DNA of 64,000 nucleotides, taken from positions 1,330,313 through 1,394,312 of the forward strand of contig JANPWX010000109.1 of assembly GCA_024734555.1 (NCBI GenBank), written 5' to 3'. The position numbers and the translations under genes were made by a program. This document shows positions 13,001 to 26,130 of the stretch, one piece after another (the stretch's first letter is position 1; each line of letters begins with the position of its first letter). Origin of the DNA: Trochalopteron elliotii (Eukaryota; Chordata; Aves; Passeriformes; Leiothrichidae). Under the pieces are notes generated by a model. It ran no database searches and had not been told where the DNA came from. It saw nothing but the letters and a program-made list of their open reading frames with translations.

Positions 13001-16000
13001 AACCACCAAGACTGGGGGTGTACTGAAGCTACTCACTTTAAACCTCATTTGCCACTCTAGGGGATTTTGTTCACTTTCCTGATTTAATTCACTTACTTTT
13101 ACAGGCAGACAGGCAGATGGAGAGGGACTGACCCCTCTCTCACTCCTCACCCTGTTATCTGCTGACTTCTGTCTGTCTGACACCATCATTTTGTGGCCTC
13201 TGCCTGCATTTTTTTAAGGTGTTCAAAGTTGCTCTTTGAGAGATAAATCCTCCTGCAGTTTAACTGAAAAATCTGATATAGTCCTGGCTGGAGCAGGGAT
13301 TAGGCAGCAAACCCTTATTTATTTTCTCCTCAATGCTCAAATCAGACCTTTCCTGCTGTTCCTATGAGGTGTTGCCCATCCTGCCCCTGCAGACCCATCC
13401 TCTACACAAGGGCACTTCTGGCATCAACCTGTCCTGGGAATTGAGGAGAATCCTCTGAATGAGCAGGGGATGCTCTGGGGGATGACTGGGGACCACAGGG
13501 GACACAGAAAGTAAGACAGCCCCATCTGCCCACAGAATTTCCCATCATTATGCATTTCATCTTCATGTCCTAAAAGCACTCACATACCTGGAAGGAAACA
13601 TCCTTGTGCATATTTAGTTTGTTAATATGCTTGTTTTTATCAAAATGCACCAACTCTGAACATTAAATTGTATTTACTACCCCTCTGGAGAGGTTTTGGA
13701 AAACACCTAGCAATAATGTGGTCTCTAGCTGTAATCAAAATGGGAATCCCCAGAAAAATCTATGAAAGATGGTATCTGGGGTCTGAACTGGCAGGTAATG
13801 GAGCCTTCAGAGCTAATAACTTCATGCCCTTTTGTTGACTGGCAGCTTCAAAATTGAATGTCTCTGGTTGTTGCTCTTGGGAGCAGAGCTTCCTGTGGCT
13901 GTTCCTCGGCAAACAGTGATTAAACTGCAGCTTTATGCTGCCAGGAAAAAGAAAATATATGGAAAAAAGTAGCTTTGTAAACAAGCTCTCAGGACAAGCC
14001 CTCCAGTTTGCCCTGATCACCTTGTACATTCTCAAAGTGAACATAATCCTTCATCTGCAAAGTTCTGAGGTTTACTTAAAAAATGGCAGACTAAATTTAA
14101 AAAAATTTGTATTTTTATCATTGTTATTACCATCAATGTTGGGAAACTAATTTGTCTTTTTCATTTTGTCATTGTTCAGCTTCTTATTTTTCCAGCTTGT
14201 CTCTGAGTTGCATGGGCAGAGGAGAACAAGACAGGGATTTTGAGCCCTGGCTGCACATGACAAAGATGTGGGGATTACTCCTTGTCCAGGCAAACCTCTC
14301 TGCTGGCTCAGTCCTGCACTCTTGGCTGCTCAGAGACTCTGTACCCCAAATGGGAGCTGCCCTGGCCAGACCTAATAGGGTGCTAAGGAATAGCAGGGCT
14401 GTGTGGTATCCTTCCATGGAATTACAGCCTGGACACAGCCAATTCTCCATTCCTGGCTGCTGCATCCCTGTATTTGCCTGCTGAGCAAATTTCTGATGGA
14501 ACATTTGAAAATTAGACACTCCTAAATGTCATAAATGAGCAATCACTTTTTTTCTTTTGTTTGATTTACTATCCTTTGACTGTTTTTACATCTTTTCTCC
14601 AACATTTTCACTTGTTGGTACTTGGGGTCAGACATGACTGCAGTGGGTGCCACACATGAGCCACCTGCAACTGCCCCTTTGCTGTGCCAGGGCTCTGGAG
14701 CAGACACTGGCTGTGAGGCCAAAGCAGATGCTGAGAACAAAAAATACTGAGATTAAACCCAGAAAAATCCATCATTTTCCTTATGCCCTTCAAATAAAAC
14801 TCCCCTCCTGTTGAACAGGGACTTATTATTGCAGCATCCTGAGAGGAGGGATGTTGCTATATAGCTAATGTGATGATTTCAGGTACAGTTGCTGCTGCCT
14901 GATTAAACATCTCTGGGATCAAGAAGACTGCTTGGATTGAACGGGCTATTATTCTATCCCACTAAGAGCAGACTCACAGAAGCACGTTATAATTAAAATC
15001 AGGATAAATGTCATCACTAAATTTTGATGAAAAGAGCTTCTGGCTTTGTGCACATCCAGGCGTGTTGGGTGAAATGCAGAGGACAGATTCTGCAGCTTCC
15101 TCCGATTCCTTTCCCTTCAGCACAAGGGGACACATTGTTGTGGTGCATTAGGGAATTTAGGGTATAAAATATAAGATAATTCAGAACTTGAAGGACTAGA
15201 CTAGACCTGTTCCTATTGCCTGAGCCAGTGGTAACACCTGCCATGTTCTGGGTTCAAAGAAGTTGGCACAGGACGTGGTGGGTGAGATCCTGAGTCCAAG
15301 CCCTGCTGTGGGTTTGGGGATGCACTTGAGCACTGTGGAGAGCCTTGGTCTTTGGGCTGATGTGGAATATTTAGAGGAGTTACAGAGAAGACTGGAGCAG
15401 TGGAGCAGATGGGAGAGCCGTCTTAGGAAGAGACAATAAAAAAGCTGGGATTCTTAGGAGGGAGAGGAGAAGGCTTGAGGAGGATGTAATCATGAAGGTT
15501 TTAGGTAAGGTGACTTGTTAACTGCACCCCACAGCATCCTCACTGAAACTAGCAGGATACCAATTTAAACCAGGTAGAAGGTGTCAGGGACTTGCACAGA
15601 GGTAGGACATGTCCTAAACATGCTGCCAGGAGATTGTGGACTCTGACAGTGTCAGCAGGGCTGGTGCAAGAGCAGATGTTATTGAGACTGTCCTTCAATC
15701 CATGGCATGGGGCAGAAGCAGCGGGGAGCACAGCACTACCCCACTGCTCAGAGCTCAACAAACTCCTTGTTTCCCAGTGTAAGATATTCAAGTAAAGGCT
15801 GTAAAATTCCTGAGGCTGCTTTGCATGTGGGATGTTTGTCATGATCAGCGTGGGGTGTCACTTAAAACCTGATTCATCCAGATCCCCCTGGAATGACATG
15901 TTTAATATGAATTATCTTTTATCCTCCAGCAATTTTCTGACTGCTCCTCTCTATAGATCTGTGAGATATAGAAAATGCTGTATATCTCCTTTCATGCAGC

Positions 16001-16508
16001 CAGTGTGGAAATTAAACATCTTACCTCCTCAAGGGAAAGATTTTTCCCCAAGCAGGAGCTCAGGTAGCAGACCTGGTAGGCTGGTTTGTCCCTTCTGGTG
16101 GCAGAGACACAGCTTTGGTCACAGCCCCTTGGGGACACATGGTGTTTGTGACCCACAGCTCAGGTAGCACCCCTGCACCAGTGCAGCTGGCTTCCACCTC
16201 TCTTTCCTGCCAGGAAAAGGCAGAAAAGAGATAAAATCCCACCAGGGAGGCTCCAGTGCAGTTCTTGCATCATGAGATGCCTGAATCTTTTTGTAAATGT
16301 GAAGCCACCATATATATAGATGTGTATAGATGAGGCATAAACAAAGGGATCCCATCCACACCTCCCAGCCCCACACAGCATGGGGTCACTTCCCAGAGCT
16401 TTTCCTCTTGAAAGTGTTTTCCATGATTTCTCTGGGTTTTTCCCTCCCACCCCACCCTGGCTCAACACCACCTCATTAGTCCCACTGAGATTTTCCTCTC
16501 TGAGGTGT

Positions 16509-17083
16509 TGTGGTTTAACCCCAGCCAGCATCAAGAGCTCATTCCCCCACCAGCAGGATCAAGAGGAGAATCAAAAGGGTAAAAGCCAGGAAAATCATGG
16601 GTGGAGAAAAAGACAGCTCAACAGGGAAAGCAAAAAGTGCTCAAACAAGCAAAGCAAAACAAGGGCTTAATTCACTGCTGCCCATGGGCTGGGAGGTGTT
16701 CAGCCATCCCAGAAGAGCAAGGCCTCATCACACGTAACTGTGACTTGGGAAGACAAACACCATCACTCCAAATGTCTTCCTCATCCTTCTTCTTCTCACA
16801 ATTTTATATATTGAACACGATGTCATATGGTCTGGAATACCCCTTTGGTCAGTTTATGTCCTCTGTCCTGGCTGTGTCGCCTCCCAACCTTTCCCCCATC
16901 CCCATCCTCCACTTCATTGTGCAGTGTGAAAAGCAGAAAAGGCTGTGGCTCTGTGTAAGTCCTGCTCAGCAATAACAAAAACATCTCTGTATTTTCAGCC
17001 CTGTGTCCAACACAAATCCAAAACACAGCCTCAGACCAGCCACTGTGAAGAGAGTTAACTCTACCCCAGCCCAGCCAAGCAGG
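16509..17083 (+). mobile_element. Solo LTR of an avian endogenous retrovirus
   Basis: About 575 bases starting TGTGGTTTAACCCCAGCCAG, a start I recognise from a common passerine LTR family. A TATA-like TTTATATATT follows at about 16,803 and then the family's characteristic TCATATGGTCTGGAATA. The end, near the CCCAGCCCAGCC at 17,065-17,080, is approximate. No gag, pol or env sequence lies on either side, so this is a solo LTR left by recombination. It shows small internal changes and is not young. I did not find a convincing target-site duplication. Confidence 0.75.
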
Positions 17084-17439
17084 ATTTGCTGCCCCAAGCC
17101 CTGAGCCTCAGGGGAGCTCTGTGCCCCAAAGGCCCAGCAGGGAAGGCAGCCCTGTGGCTGGGGAGTCTCTCAGCCTGCAGCAGCCATGCACAGACACATC
17201 CAGAGCATGACCAAGGTTGTGGGCTGAGCACTGCCTGGCTCTGAGTCTGGATCAGGACCATTGGCCACTCCACCAAGCTCAGCCTCACGGGCAGCTCAGG
17301 GCCAGCAGCCACATGTGACAGGAGTGTGTGATGAGTGCCTGTGAGTCTCTCTGTGTGTGTCCACTCCTTGTCTTTGCCTCTCCAAGTACATATGTTTGCA
17401 AGCACACGTGTGAGCCTGCGTGTCCAGACTCCAAACCCC

Positions 17440-17900
17440 ATTTCTCGGGGAAGAAGCCACTCAAGAGCTCTTTCCAAGTAACAATTCCAATAAAGAAACC
17501 TGCGCAAATGGTGCGTAAAGCTTTTATGAATCAAGCCTTTAATCAGCACGTCGGGTTTCCGAGCACATCCTCCAGGCCTTGCAGCCCTTTAATGCATTCA
17601 TCACATTAAGAGTTAATTTACAACACGCGGTTCGAGGCGAGCGCTCGGCCCTTGGCTGAGGATCCGCCTGAAGTGTGAACTCTGCATTAACAACACAAAT
17701 GTATTCCACTCTCAGGAAAAAAATATCACCCCGGATATTTCTGCCCTTGGAGGGAGACTCAGGGCCATGGAACAAGATAGCAATGGTGTGACAGGACCAC
17801 CACCGCGTTCATGAATTTTAGATGCCTGCGAGAAATTATCTATTTTTCTGGACCCTTGCTGGGCTCAATCAGTTCCTCCGTGGTTGGTGACAATTAAAGA
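17440..17900. promoter_or_regulatory. Candidate conserved element, CpG-retaining
   Basis: Directly after the LTR and a short spacer, the sequence becomes a mix of AT-rich homeobox-like words (TTTAATGCATT, TTAATTTAC) and a CpG cluster with seven CpG in about 50 bases (17,625-17,675). No frame or repeat explains it. The look is that of a developmental enhancer. Confidence 0.35.
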
Positions 17901-20900
17901 ACCAATATGATGCAAGGAGGATATTTTAGACACTGCTTGACACCAAGGCTCCCATCTCACTGGCTTTGGCCTCTTCCCTACCTCGCAGGACATGTCCCTT
18001 CTTTCTCTTTCCCCAAAAAAGATCAGCATGTTTAATGTGCTCCCAGTTTCCAGGAAAAGGGCTTTCATCTCCGAAGGCTATGTATCTCTATGCAGAAATT
18101 ACAATTATGTTAGAAGAAGAGGAATTCATTGCCTAATACCCTCTGCCCATGCTGGATGCTGGGAAGTCTTGGGGCTGGACTGTGGAGCACTGTGGTCCAT
18201 GCAGTGTGGATATCAGAAAAGCACATCTTCCTCTCCTTCTCACTTTTCTTCTTCTCTCTGTTTTCTAAGCAGATGACAAATTTCAGACTATTTTTCTCAT
18301 TTGAGACAGTACTATTCTGGAACCAAACCACAAATCTGCTGGTGAAATAAAAAGGCCATGCAAAGGCTTTGTTAAGGAACATGTTTCCTGGGGAGACCCT
18401 GCAGAGCTTTGCAAAGCTCTGCAGATCCAGAAGGTCACAGTAGTAACAGTGTACTGTTGCCCCCATGCTCTCCTTTGTCTTCTTTCTAATAGAAACTGGT
18501 CAAAAGCTGAGACACAGGGGGCATGAAGGGATTACAAAGTCACACTGCGGGCACTGGGACACTTTCCACCCTTCTCAAACCCACTGTCCCCCTTTGCTGC
18601 ACCAGCATTGCTGCAAGGCACAGCTCCCTGTCACATCCCAGCTGCAGGTGTGGGTTCCACTGTGTTTCATAAAGTCATACACAGAGAAGGGAGATGATAA
18701 TCAGCTGTGCCCCTAATAGAAATGGCCAGAAAAGCTTTACAGTTTTGGATGAAAAAAAAGCTATTTTGATTTAAATGAAAATCTTTTTTAAAGCATATCA
18801 ATTTCAGCTCAATATTGTCTCTGGAAAAGAGGCTCAAATTATCCTGTATTCATATGCTGGCATTGGATGATTTTCGTTTTTCATCTGTTTTGATTCAAAA
18901 ACAAATCCACAGTTTATAATGTGTATACCTCTCATATAGCTTTAAAGGTCAAACCAAAAAGCAGCTTGAATTCACTAAAACAAGACATTGCAATTAAAAC
19001 ACTTTTTACAAGCTGAGAACATTGGGAGAGTTTAAAACTTCATGGTTTTCTACTTCAGAACTGTGGGGGAAAAAAAGAGAAGGATTTGTGGAATTTTAAT
19101 GAAAAGAATATGGGGTTCCCACACTGCTCTTCTACTGATGGACTCGCATGATGGAAGAAGAAACCAGAGTTCACATCCCCCACCTGTATAATTTGGAGAT
19201 TTGGATGCCTCTTATTAAAAAAACAAAAGCTCTATTTTTCTGTCATGGGGTTCTTTCATTTTGTCCCATTCAAAATGTTTCACTTTTCTACAAGGTAAAG
19301 AGAACAGACCTGTTAGGCTTTGCCTGGACCATGCTTAGAGCACCATCCATCCATCAGGGTGTTTTCCTCTTCATTGGCCTGACTAATTCTAAACAGCCAG
19401 AAGATGCCATTGCCTTTGTTAGGTGAAATTTGCCTAATCCTCCAGTTAAAACCCCCCACATTTCTTGGTGTGTCTCCAGCCTCTGCTCATTTCTCCCGTT
19501 ATGTTTCCCTCAGTGTTCCTTGCTCAGCAGAAAGACTCTGCCTGTGAGCACCTTCCCAACATTTCAAAGCTTGGCCACAACTGAGGTTGTTTCTCTTCTC
19601 AGTCTGGGTAATGCCACTACTCAACTCTCCCTGTGTTTATAATGGATGAGGAGAGTTGGGTAGTGTTACTGAGAAAGCTTCAATTTCCCAGCACAGGCAA
19701 ATACTCCATTGACTCTTCCAACAGAGTAGAGCAATGTTCTCTGCTGCACAACAGGCAGACAAATAATCCTCATGCAATTTATCTCAAATCTCTTGATCCA
19801 GTCTTTGAATCTGGGAGCTTATATCATGTAAATACATATGAAAGCCTATTAGCTCCTTTGATCATATTAACCTGCTGCTGTTCACAATTAGTTTGAAGTC
19901 TTTGTCTGAAAAGCTCCACATTAATGTAAGAAGAGACGCAGGGGAGGAATTCAGCCTGTCAGAAGAAAATTACTTTTGAGAAGGAGAAAATTTTGTACAG
20001 TTATGTGATTCAAACATAATTCTTGCTAGTCTAATGTGGAAACCAAATCCAACTGTAGCACAAAGAGCTCCAGGATGCCACTGAGCCCTCTGTGAGGCTT
20101 GATCTGGGGCAGACACAGTCTCTGGCTGTGAGTGGACACAGCATATAATGGGGTGACAAACGGTGACAGCATGGAAAAAAGGACAAGGCCAAGGTTTAGA
20201 CATTAAAGACTTTATGATCTAAATAAACAAATATTTTGTGGAAAAAACTCGTAATGTTGTTCCCATTTTAAGGTCTTATCAGGGGCTAGTCCAGATGAAA
20301 TGCTGAATTTTCAGCTCAGTATCTTGTCTTATTCATGGGATGATCCCTCCCTCTCTGGAGGGACTTGATTTTGTGTTCTTTGAAAATGTGTTGGTCAGGT
20401 CAGGGGAGAAAGGATTTTGTATAGTGCAATTTCACCTTGACTGTTAATTATGTCAACTTCATTGCCAGGAATACCCTTGTCTGGAAGGGATGGCCATTCT
20501 GTCTCCTCCAAACACTGCCTGACATTCTTGGAGTAAACTATTAGACAATCTCACTGTCCTTGTGAGATCTGGGCTTGAACTCATCTCTTCTGTCTCATTC
20601 ACGTGACAATTTTTGATTTTTAGCCCTTCCAATTAGGTGAAAGGATTAAGCATCAATGACAGCATTGTTTTGCCTATAGGAGTGGAAATTAATGCTTCTA
20701 ATGTTGGATTTTTGCCTTCATCTGCCACTGTTTGAGGTGGCTGGAACTGCAGCCTCCCAAAGGAAGTGTACAAAGCAGCCACTTCTCCACCTGTGCAATA
20801 GCAGCAGTGTTTCTTGTCTGCAAAGACAATATAAGTGGTAAAACACTCCATCTGAGCCAGGCACAGCCAGGTTTCCAGTTTAATTAAATGTGAGGATCTG

Positions 20901-23011
20901 CTGTAGGGGGAAGGGAAGAATTCTAACCCTGTTCAATGAGGGTATTCCAGAGGGAGCTGGTTAAAATAATCCACGAGTCTAATTAGCCATGTTATTTTCT
21001 TGTTATTTCTGTGTACCCTGCATGGTATCAAACGTTTATAGTGGCTATACTCCAGTCATCAGCAAAAAGAAACAAAGAGCATCCTCTAAACATGGTGCTG
21101 GAAGAAAGTTCACTCTACCACATCTTAATCTGTGCAAGACTTTGGGAGGTGAGCATCTCTACACAGCTCCTCGGTGTGTCAGTGCCAACAAAATACAGTG
21201 TTTCTCCCTGCTTCATGTGTCTGGCAGTGCTCACGTGCTCTGCTATTCCTGGATAAAACCTACCCCACACTGCTAAAAAAATCTGCTAAGCTTCTTGCTC
21301 TGCAACTCACCCTGCTGCCATCCCTGTAGCTGACAGCCAGTCCACACAATTAGACTTGAGTGCATTGTTTTTCAACAGGGAGATGGAGGCAGATGAGGGT
21401 TACACATGCCTCATGTTCTGTATTTGCACATGTCTTGATTTAGCCCTTGCAGAGGTTAAAGTAGAGCAGCAAAGAGGCTCTTATGGCCACTCTGAAGGAC
21501 CCTGGTGACAAAGGGACTTGTGTCCTGACCCTGCCTCACTGAGCCATCGATGGATTGTGTGTGTCAAGTGCACCAAGAAGGCAAGAGGAGAAGAAATCCA
21601 CTTGTAAACCTAAGAAGAGTTTGGGAAACCTTCACCTGAACGTGATAACCTGGTTTGTATCAGACAACAAAGCATTGGCTTCAAAACCCTAGCCAAATGT
21701 TTTGGTACACGGAGCAAAACCTTCAGCAGTGGGAGGAACTGTGCATACAGGACATAAGTTGCTTGTTACATGCCACTTTCAGAGGATGTGGGACCTCATC
21801 ATTGGCAGAAAAGGTGCATATTACAAATTAAATCTGGTTTCAGAACCTGTTACTGGCCTTCTAGCCACACACGCAGTGTCATACTAGGCAGCAGCAGGGC
21901 AAGAGGGAATTGCCCCTGTTCCTACAGGCAGAGGAGATGGTCTCCCAGCTTCACACACCTCCAGCAAAAACAGGGCCACCTCAGGTGGACTGTGGAAAAG
22001 CCATATTCCTTGGACAATTTGACATGGCATGATATTGGAAATAATAACATCTCAGCTTTGGCATGCTTCTCTCCTGACTGAGCCGAGTGACACATGCTTT
22101 TTTGGCACTGTGAGGGGCTGTTTGCTAAATGACAGAGCAGCCAGACATTTCCAGACTCATGATAATTTGGGGGATTGTAAATAAATAAATTGTTTACTGG
22201 CTGGATAGAGAAAGGAGAAGAACCAGGAACGCAAACACTTGAGGTACCTGTTCTCTGCTCCCCTGCTAGTAATGATACTCTGAGAAAGGATAATTCAGGA
22301 GCAGCCCTTTACCTGACAGAGATGATTTTCCAATTAGCCAAACTTCCAGGTCGCCTCCCATGAGCTCTGTGGAGAACTCACCAGTGCATTATGTAGATCT
22401 GCTTGTCATTTCTACCCTTTCAATTCGCCTTGCTTGCTGCTCTTCAAAAACTAGGAGAGTCAGGAACAGGTTCATACCTGGATGTGTTCTATATCCAGAA
22501 AAATGCCAGAGTTCTGCTTTACAACAGTTGTGGCAATCAGGAAGAAATGAAGGCAAAGGGAGCTCTGCTACTCTCTCTGGGGTTTGTCCTGAGCGTTGGG
22601 CTCCTGCAAATGCTACTGGATCAATGCCAGTCTCAGGGACCTCTGTAGCAAAAGGGATTGGGCTGAGGGAATCTGCTGGTCCCCAAGCACCCACAGATCT
22701 CAATCAGCTCGTGCAGAACTACAGAGAAACCTGGTTATCCAGGTGAAAATGAAAGAAACCCACTGCCTCACAGCAGCAATTCCTTCCTGATAGATGCAAA
22801 TTGCCACAGACTCATGGGTGGATCTTGCTTTGAGCACACCTGGGCTGTGAGTACCAGCTTATTTAATGCATTTTCTTCTCCAAGTCTGTGTCTCAGAGGC
22901 TTTCATGTGGCTTTTCCAATACAGCCTGCAGGACATTCTGTGTCTGCCAAAGTGCCCTGGCTGAGGAGATTGAGGTGTCCATATAGGCTGTTCTGAATTA
23001 CAGTTGAAATT

Positions 23012-23026
23012 GCAGCAGCAGCAGCA
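23012..23026 (+). repeat. (GCA)5 trinucleotide repeat
   Basis: Five GCA units in intergenic DNA, not in a supported open frame. Confidence 0.85.
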
Positions 23027-25719
23027 GGACATTTCAGGTTTGCAGTTGTTCAACGGCCTGAATATTGATGGAAACCTTCCTGAAAATATATGATCCATTT
23101 AATCAGGAGTGCCCATTGGATGTCTGGGTGGAGCTTCCTGAACTGTGTAGCCCACAATGTCAAAATAAAGGGTCAGATTATTATTTTTAAACTTAAGATT
23201 TTACTAAAATCCACTGCTTGCCTGTTGTTTGTCATCCCCTAACCAAAGACCAACGTGCGACCAGGTTTTCTACTACCTTTAATCTTCCTGGGACTCAGAG
23301 AAATAGAATCCCAGGGGCTGACTTTCACCTTTTCCTTTAGTAAGTACTCAACCCACCCTTTCCTTGGGATCTGTGAGGATTTTCACTCTGGTGACCTGCC
23401 TGGGCTGGACAGGAAAATGAATAACCATAAGGAGGCAAATGTACCCCAATGAAAAATACTGTTAGCCTTTAGCTTTCCAGTGAAACAGCCAATTCTTGTG
23501 CCTGGTGACAGGTGACCCCCAGCCAGTCTGCCTGTGTGATGGGCTCAGGGGTCTGGAGAGGGGGTATTCCTTAGACGTGTGATCACAGAGTCAGGCACCC
23601 TCGTGTGCCCGGTTTGCAGTCTGCTTTCATCACTGCTGAGCGCTGACAGAGAGGCAGCAACACTGAGGGGAGTGTCTGGGGGTTCCTGTCCTCAGTCATC
23701 AGCACTTGGCATTGTCATGCAGAGTGGCCTCTCAGCGTGAGGCACGTACCTGTAGCTGAAGCATTTTGAAGCAAGCTGAGGTTGTCATTATTTTCTGAGT
23801 CTGGCCACACCTCTGTTGCTTCATGTGAGAGTGTTTCTTCTGTTTCTGAGGAGCTGGCAGGAGCCCACCCACTCCCAGCTGGCAGGGAGAGCTGCTGAGT
23901 AAGCGCCCTGAGGTTGTGTGCAGTGCTCAGGGCCCAGCCTTACAGACCAGGGCCGTGCTCACCCCACTAACAGGCAGCCAGGTAAGGACAATCTGCAGAA
24001 TATCCTGGATTTCTGATCCTGGCTAGACCTGTGCCAAAGACGAGCTCACAGCCCACAACTCACAGCAGCATGTCTGTCCCAGGCAGCCCCTTCTAAATGG
24101 ATACTGGGAGGCAAATAAAGATGGCAGAGAGTGGTTGGAAGCATGGAGAGATCTCAGCTATAAGAACACAGCTGTCTTGGTAATTCCTTTAGATATGGAA
24201 ATTGTAATTAAACTCCTCTATTTGTCCCTTGGTGGGTTTTGATTCAAGCCCTGCAGGTCACTGATGAAGAGACAGTGAATTATAGACACTCAGAAAATAA
24301 CAGACACACAGATCTCAGAGAGTGAATGGTGTCTCTGATGGACTATTTTCTGTGCTGGTGTTTAGCCACATTTCTCTCATTGTCAGGGCCAACAGGCAAC
24401 CTGTGGGGAAGAACATCGTCACAAAAATACTGTAAATCCCATTGGCTCCAGCAATGGGGCTTGCAGGGATGAGGGTGTGCTATGGGAAGCCAGAGTTTGG
24501 GAAAGGTTCTGGAAGCCAGGCTGCAGGCTGTTGGTGTGCTGAAGTCCCAGTACTGAAAGTTTTGCCTGAGTTTCTTGGGCATAATGGCACATTTCCCAGT
24601 CATGATCCCTTTTTTCCGTGGGCTCCCAGACTTTTGAGCCATGCCAAATATGTCAAATGCTCTCAGATCTGTGCACTGAAGTTTCCCAGAGATGAATTAC
24701 CACGTGTAATTGCTGTGATGGATAACACAGCAATGTATTGAATGGGGCCCTGGAGTCATTCAGGACCTACATTTGCCCCTTTTGTTCAGATGGAAAATTA
24801 AATGATTCTTAAAATAATAAATGTGCACCCTGGAGAGAAATACTCAGCTGCTCCCTCAAGAGGTGCTGTGCTGTTCTGTTGAGCAAGGCATAACGAAGGT
24901 AATTGAAAAGTTATTACTTTGGGGGCAAATTTGTCTTGCCTTGTACTGCCTTGCAAATAGATTTAGTTGTGAAGCAACCCATGCACTGCAATGGGAGCAC
25001 AACTGTGCTTCAGGAAACCAGGCCACCAGATCTGGGCCCAGATTCTGCACCTCCCTCTTCTTTGTGTGGTCTTGCTTCCTTTTGCTGGAGCCATCCTTTC
25101 TGTGTCTTCCATGTAGTTTTGTCTTCTCTGTGGCTGTAGTCAAATGGTGGCTGTGAGAATCTCTGTCTTTGGAGATGTTAAAAGCTCAGGATGATGAGGC
25201 CAGAGCAACACAATCTAACTTCAAAGCTGGACCCTTTGTCCAGGGGGTAGGACCAGAGACCTCCAGAGGTCCCATTCTCCTCAGTTGTGCTGCTGCTTTG
25301 GTGCTGGTTTGAAAAGAGGAATTAAACTTTGCTAGTTCTGCAGAGGCAAGGAAGCTGTGGGAAATGCACTCTGCCTCACCAGAGAGCTGTGTCCCAGACT
25401 AAGGTACAGCTGATAAATGCTTTGTTGGTTGTGCTAAGTGTCTTGAAGGGGTTTTTGTGTCTCTTAGATGAGGCAATGACAGTGACTTTGTCCCCTGCAG
25501 TTCAGGGAGGGGTGGGGTAATGCACCTTCACCTATGAGAAGGTTCATTGATTCCTGGATATGTTTTCAGTGATGGTGCAGGAGTGGTTGTGTGAGGACCC
25601 AGGGTGCAACTGGTCATCCCTGTCCTGCGCACTCTGAAGAGAGAAAAGCTAGAGAAAAAAAAAGAGAAAACTAGCTCCTCAGTGTCAGCTTGGAACTTGG
25701 CCTGGCTGCAGGGAATTGA

Positions 25720-26130
25720 AAAGAAACATTTAAAAAACCAGGTTTGTGGGGGTTTTTTATTTGTTTGGTTTTTACAGCTTCTTTTAAAAAATTAATTCAA
25801 GTGAAATTACAGTTTTCACATGTCGATTTTCTGTTTTTAAAAAAGCTCTCAAGTAATTAGAGTACTTAAAGTAAACAGTCTGTTATGCTTTATTACCTGA
25901 TGTGTGCTATGACTCCATTAAAGCCCCGTTGCAATTCTGCCATTTTTCTGCATTTCAAAATGCTTTAAAGATGGAACTCAAATCATCAACATTAATTGCC
26001 AACCAAACAGAAATGAACCTTTTAAAAGAAAATAATTTTATAGCTCTAATTTGATTAAGTAGCGAAGCATGTTGTTTCCATTTTAGGTGGACAGTATAAA
26101 CATAAGTAAAGTTAATATTTATTAATCTTA
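25720..26130. promoter_or_regulatory. Candidate conserved AT-rich element
   Basis: Contains repeated TTAAT, TAATTA and AAGTAATTAG words with no open frame and no repeat signature. Enhancer-like by appearance only. Confidence 0.25.

Larger units (their letters stand above)
1..16508. other. Intergenic DNA beyond the SST 3' side
   Basis: No gene is supported on either strand. Open frames here are short, start at arbitrary ATGs and match no family. It contains the 41-bp tandem repeat and the enhancer-like blocks listed separately (also a small one at about 9,990-10,180). Otherwise I see only unique, moderately AT-rich DNA. Confidence 0.7.
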
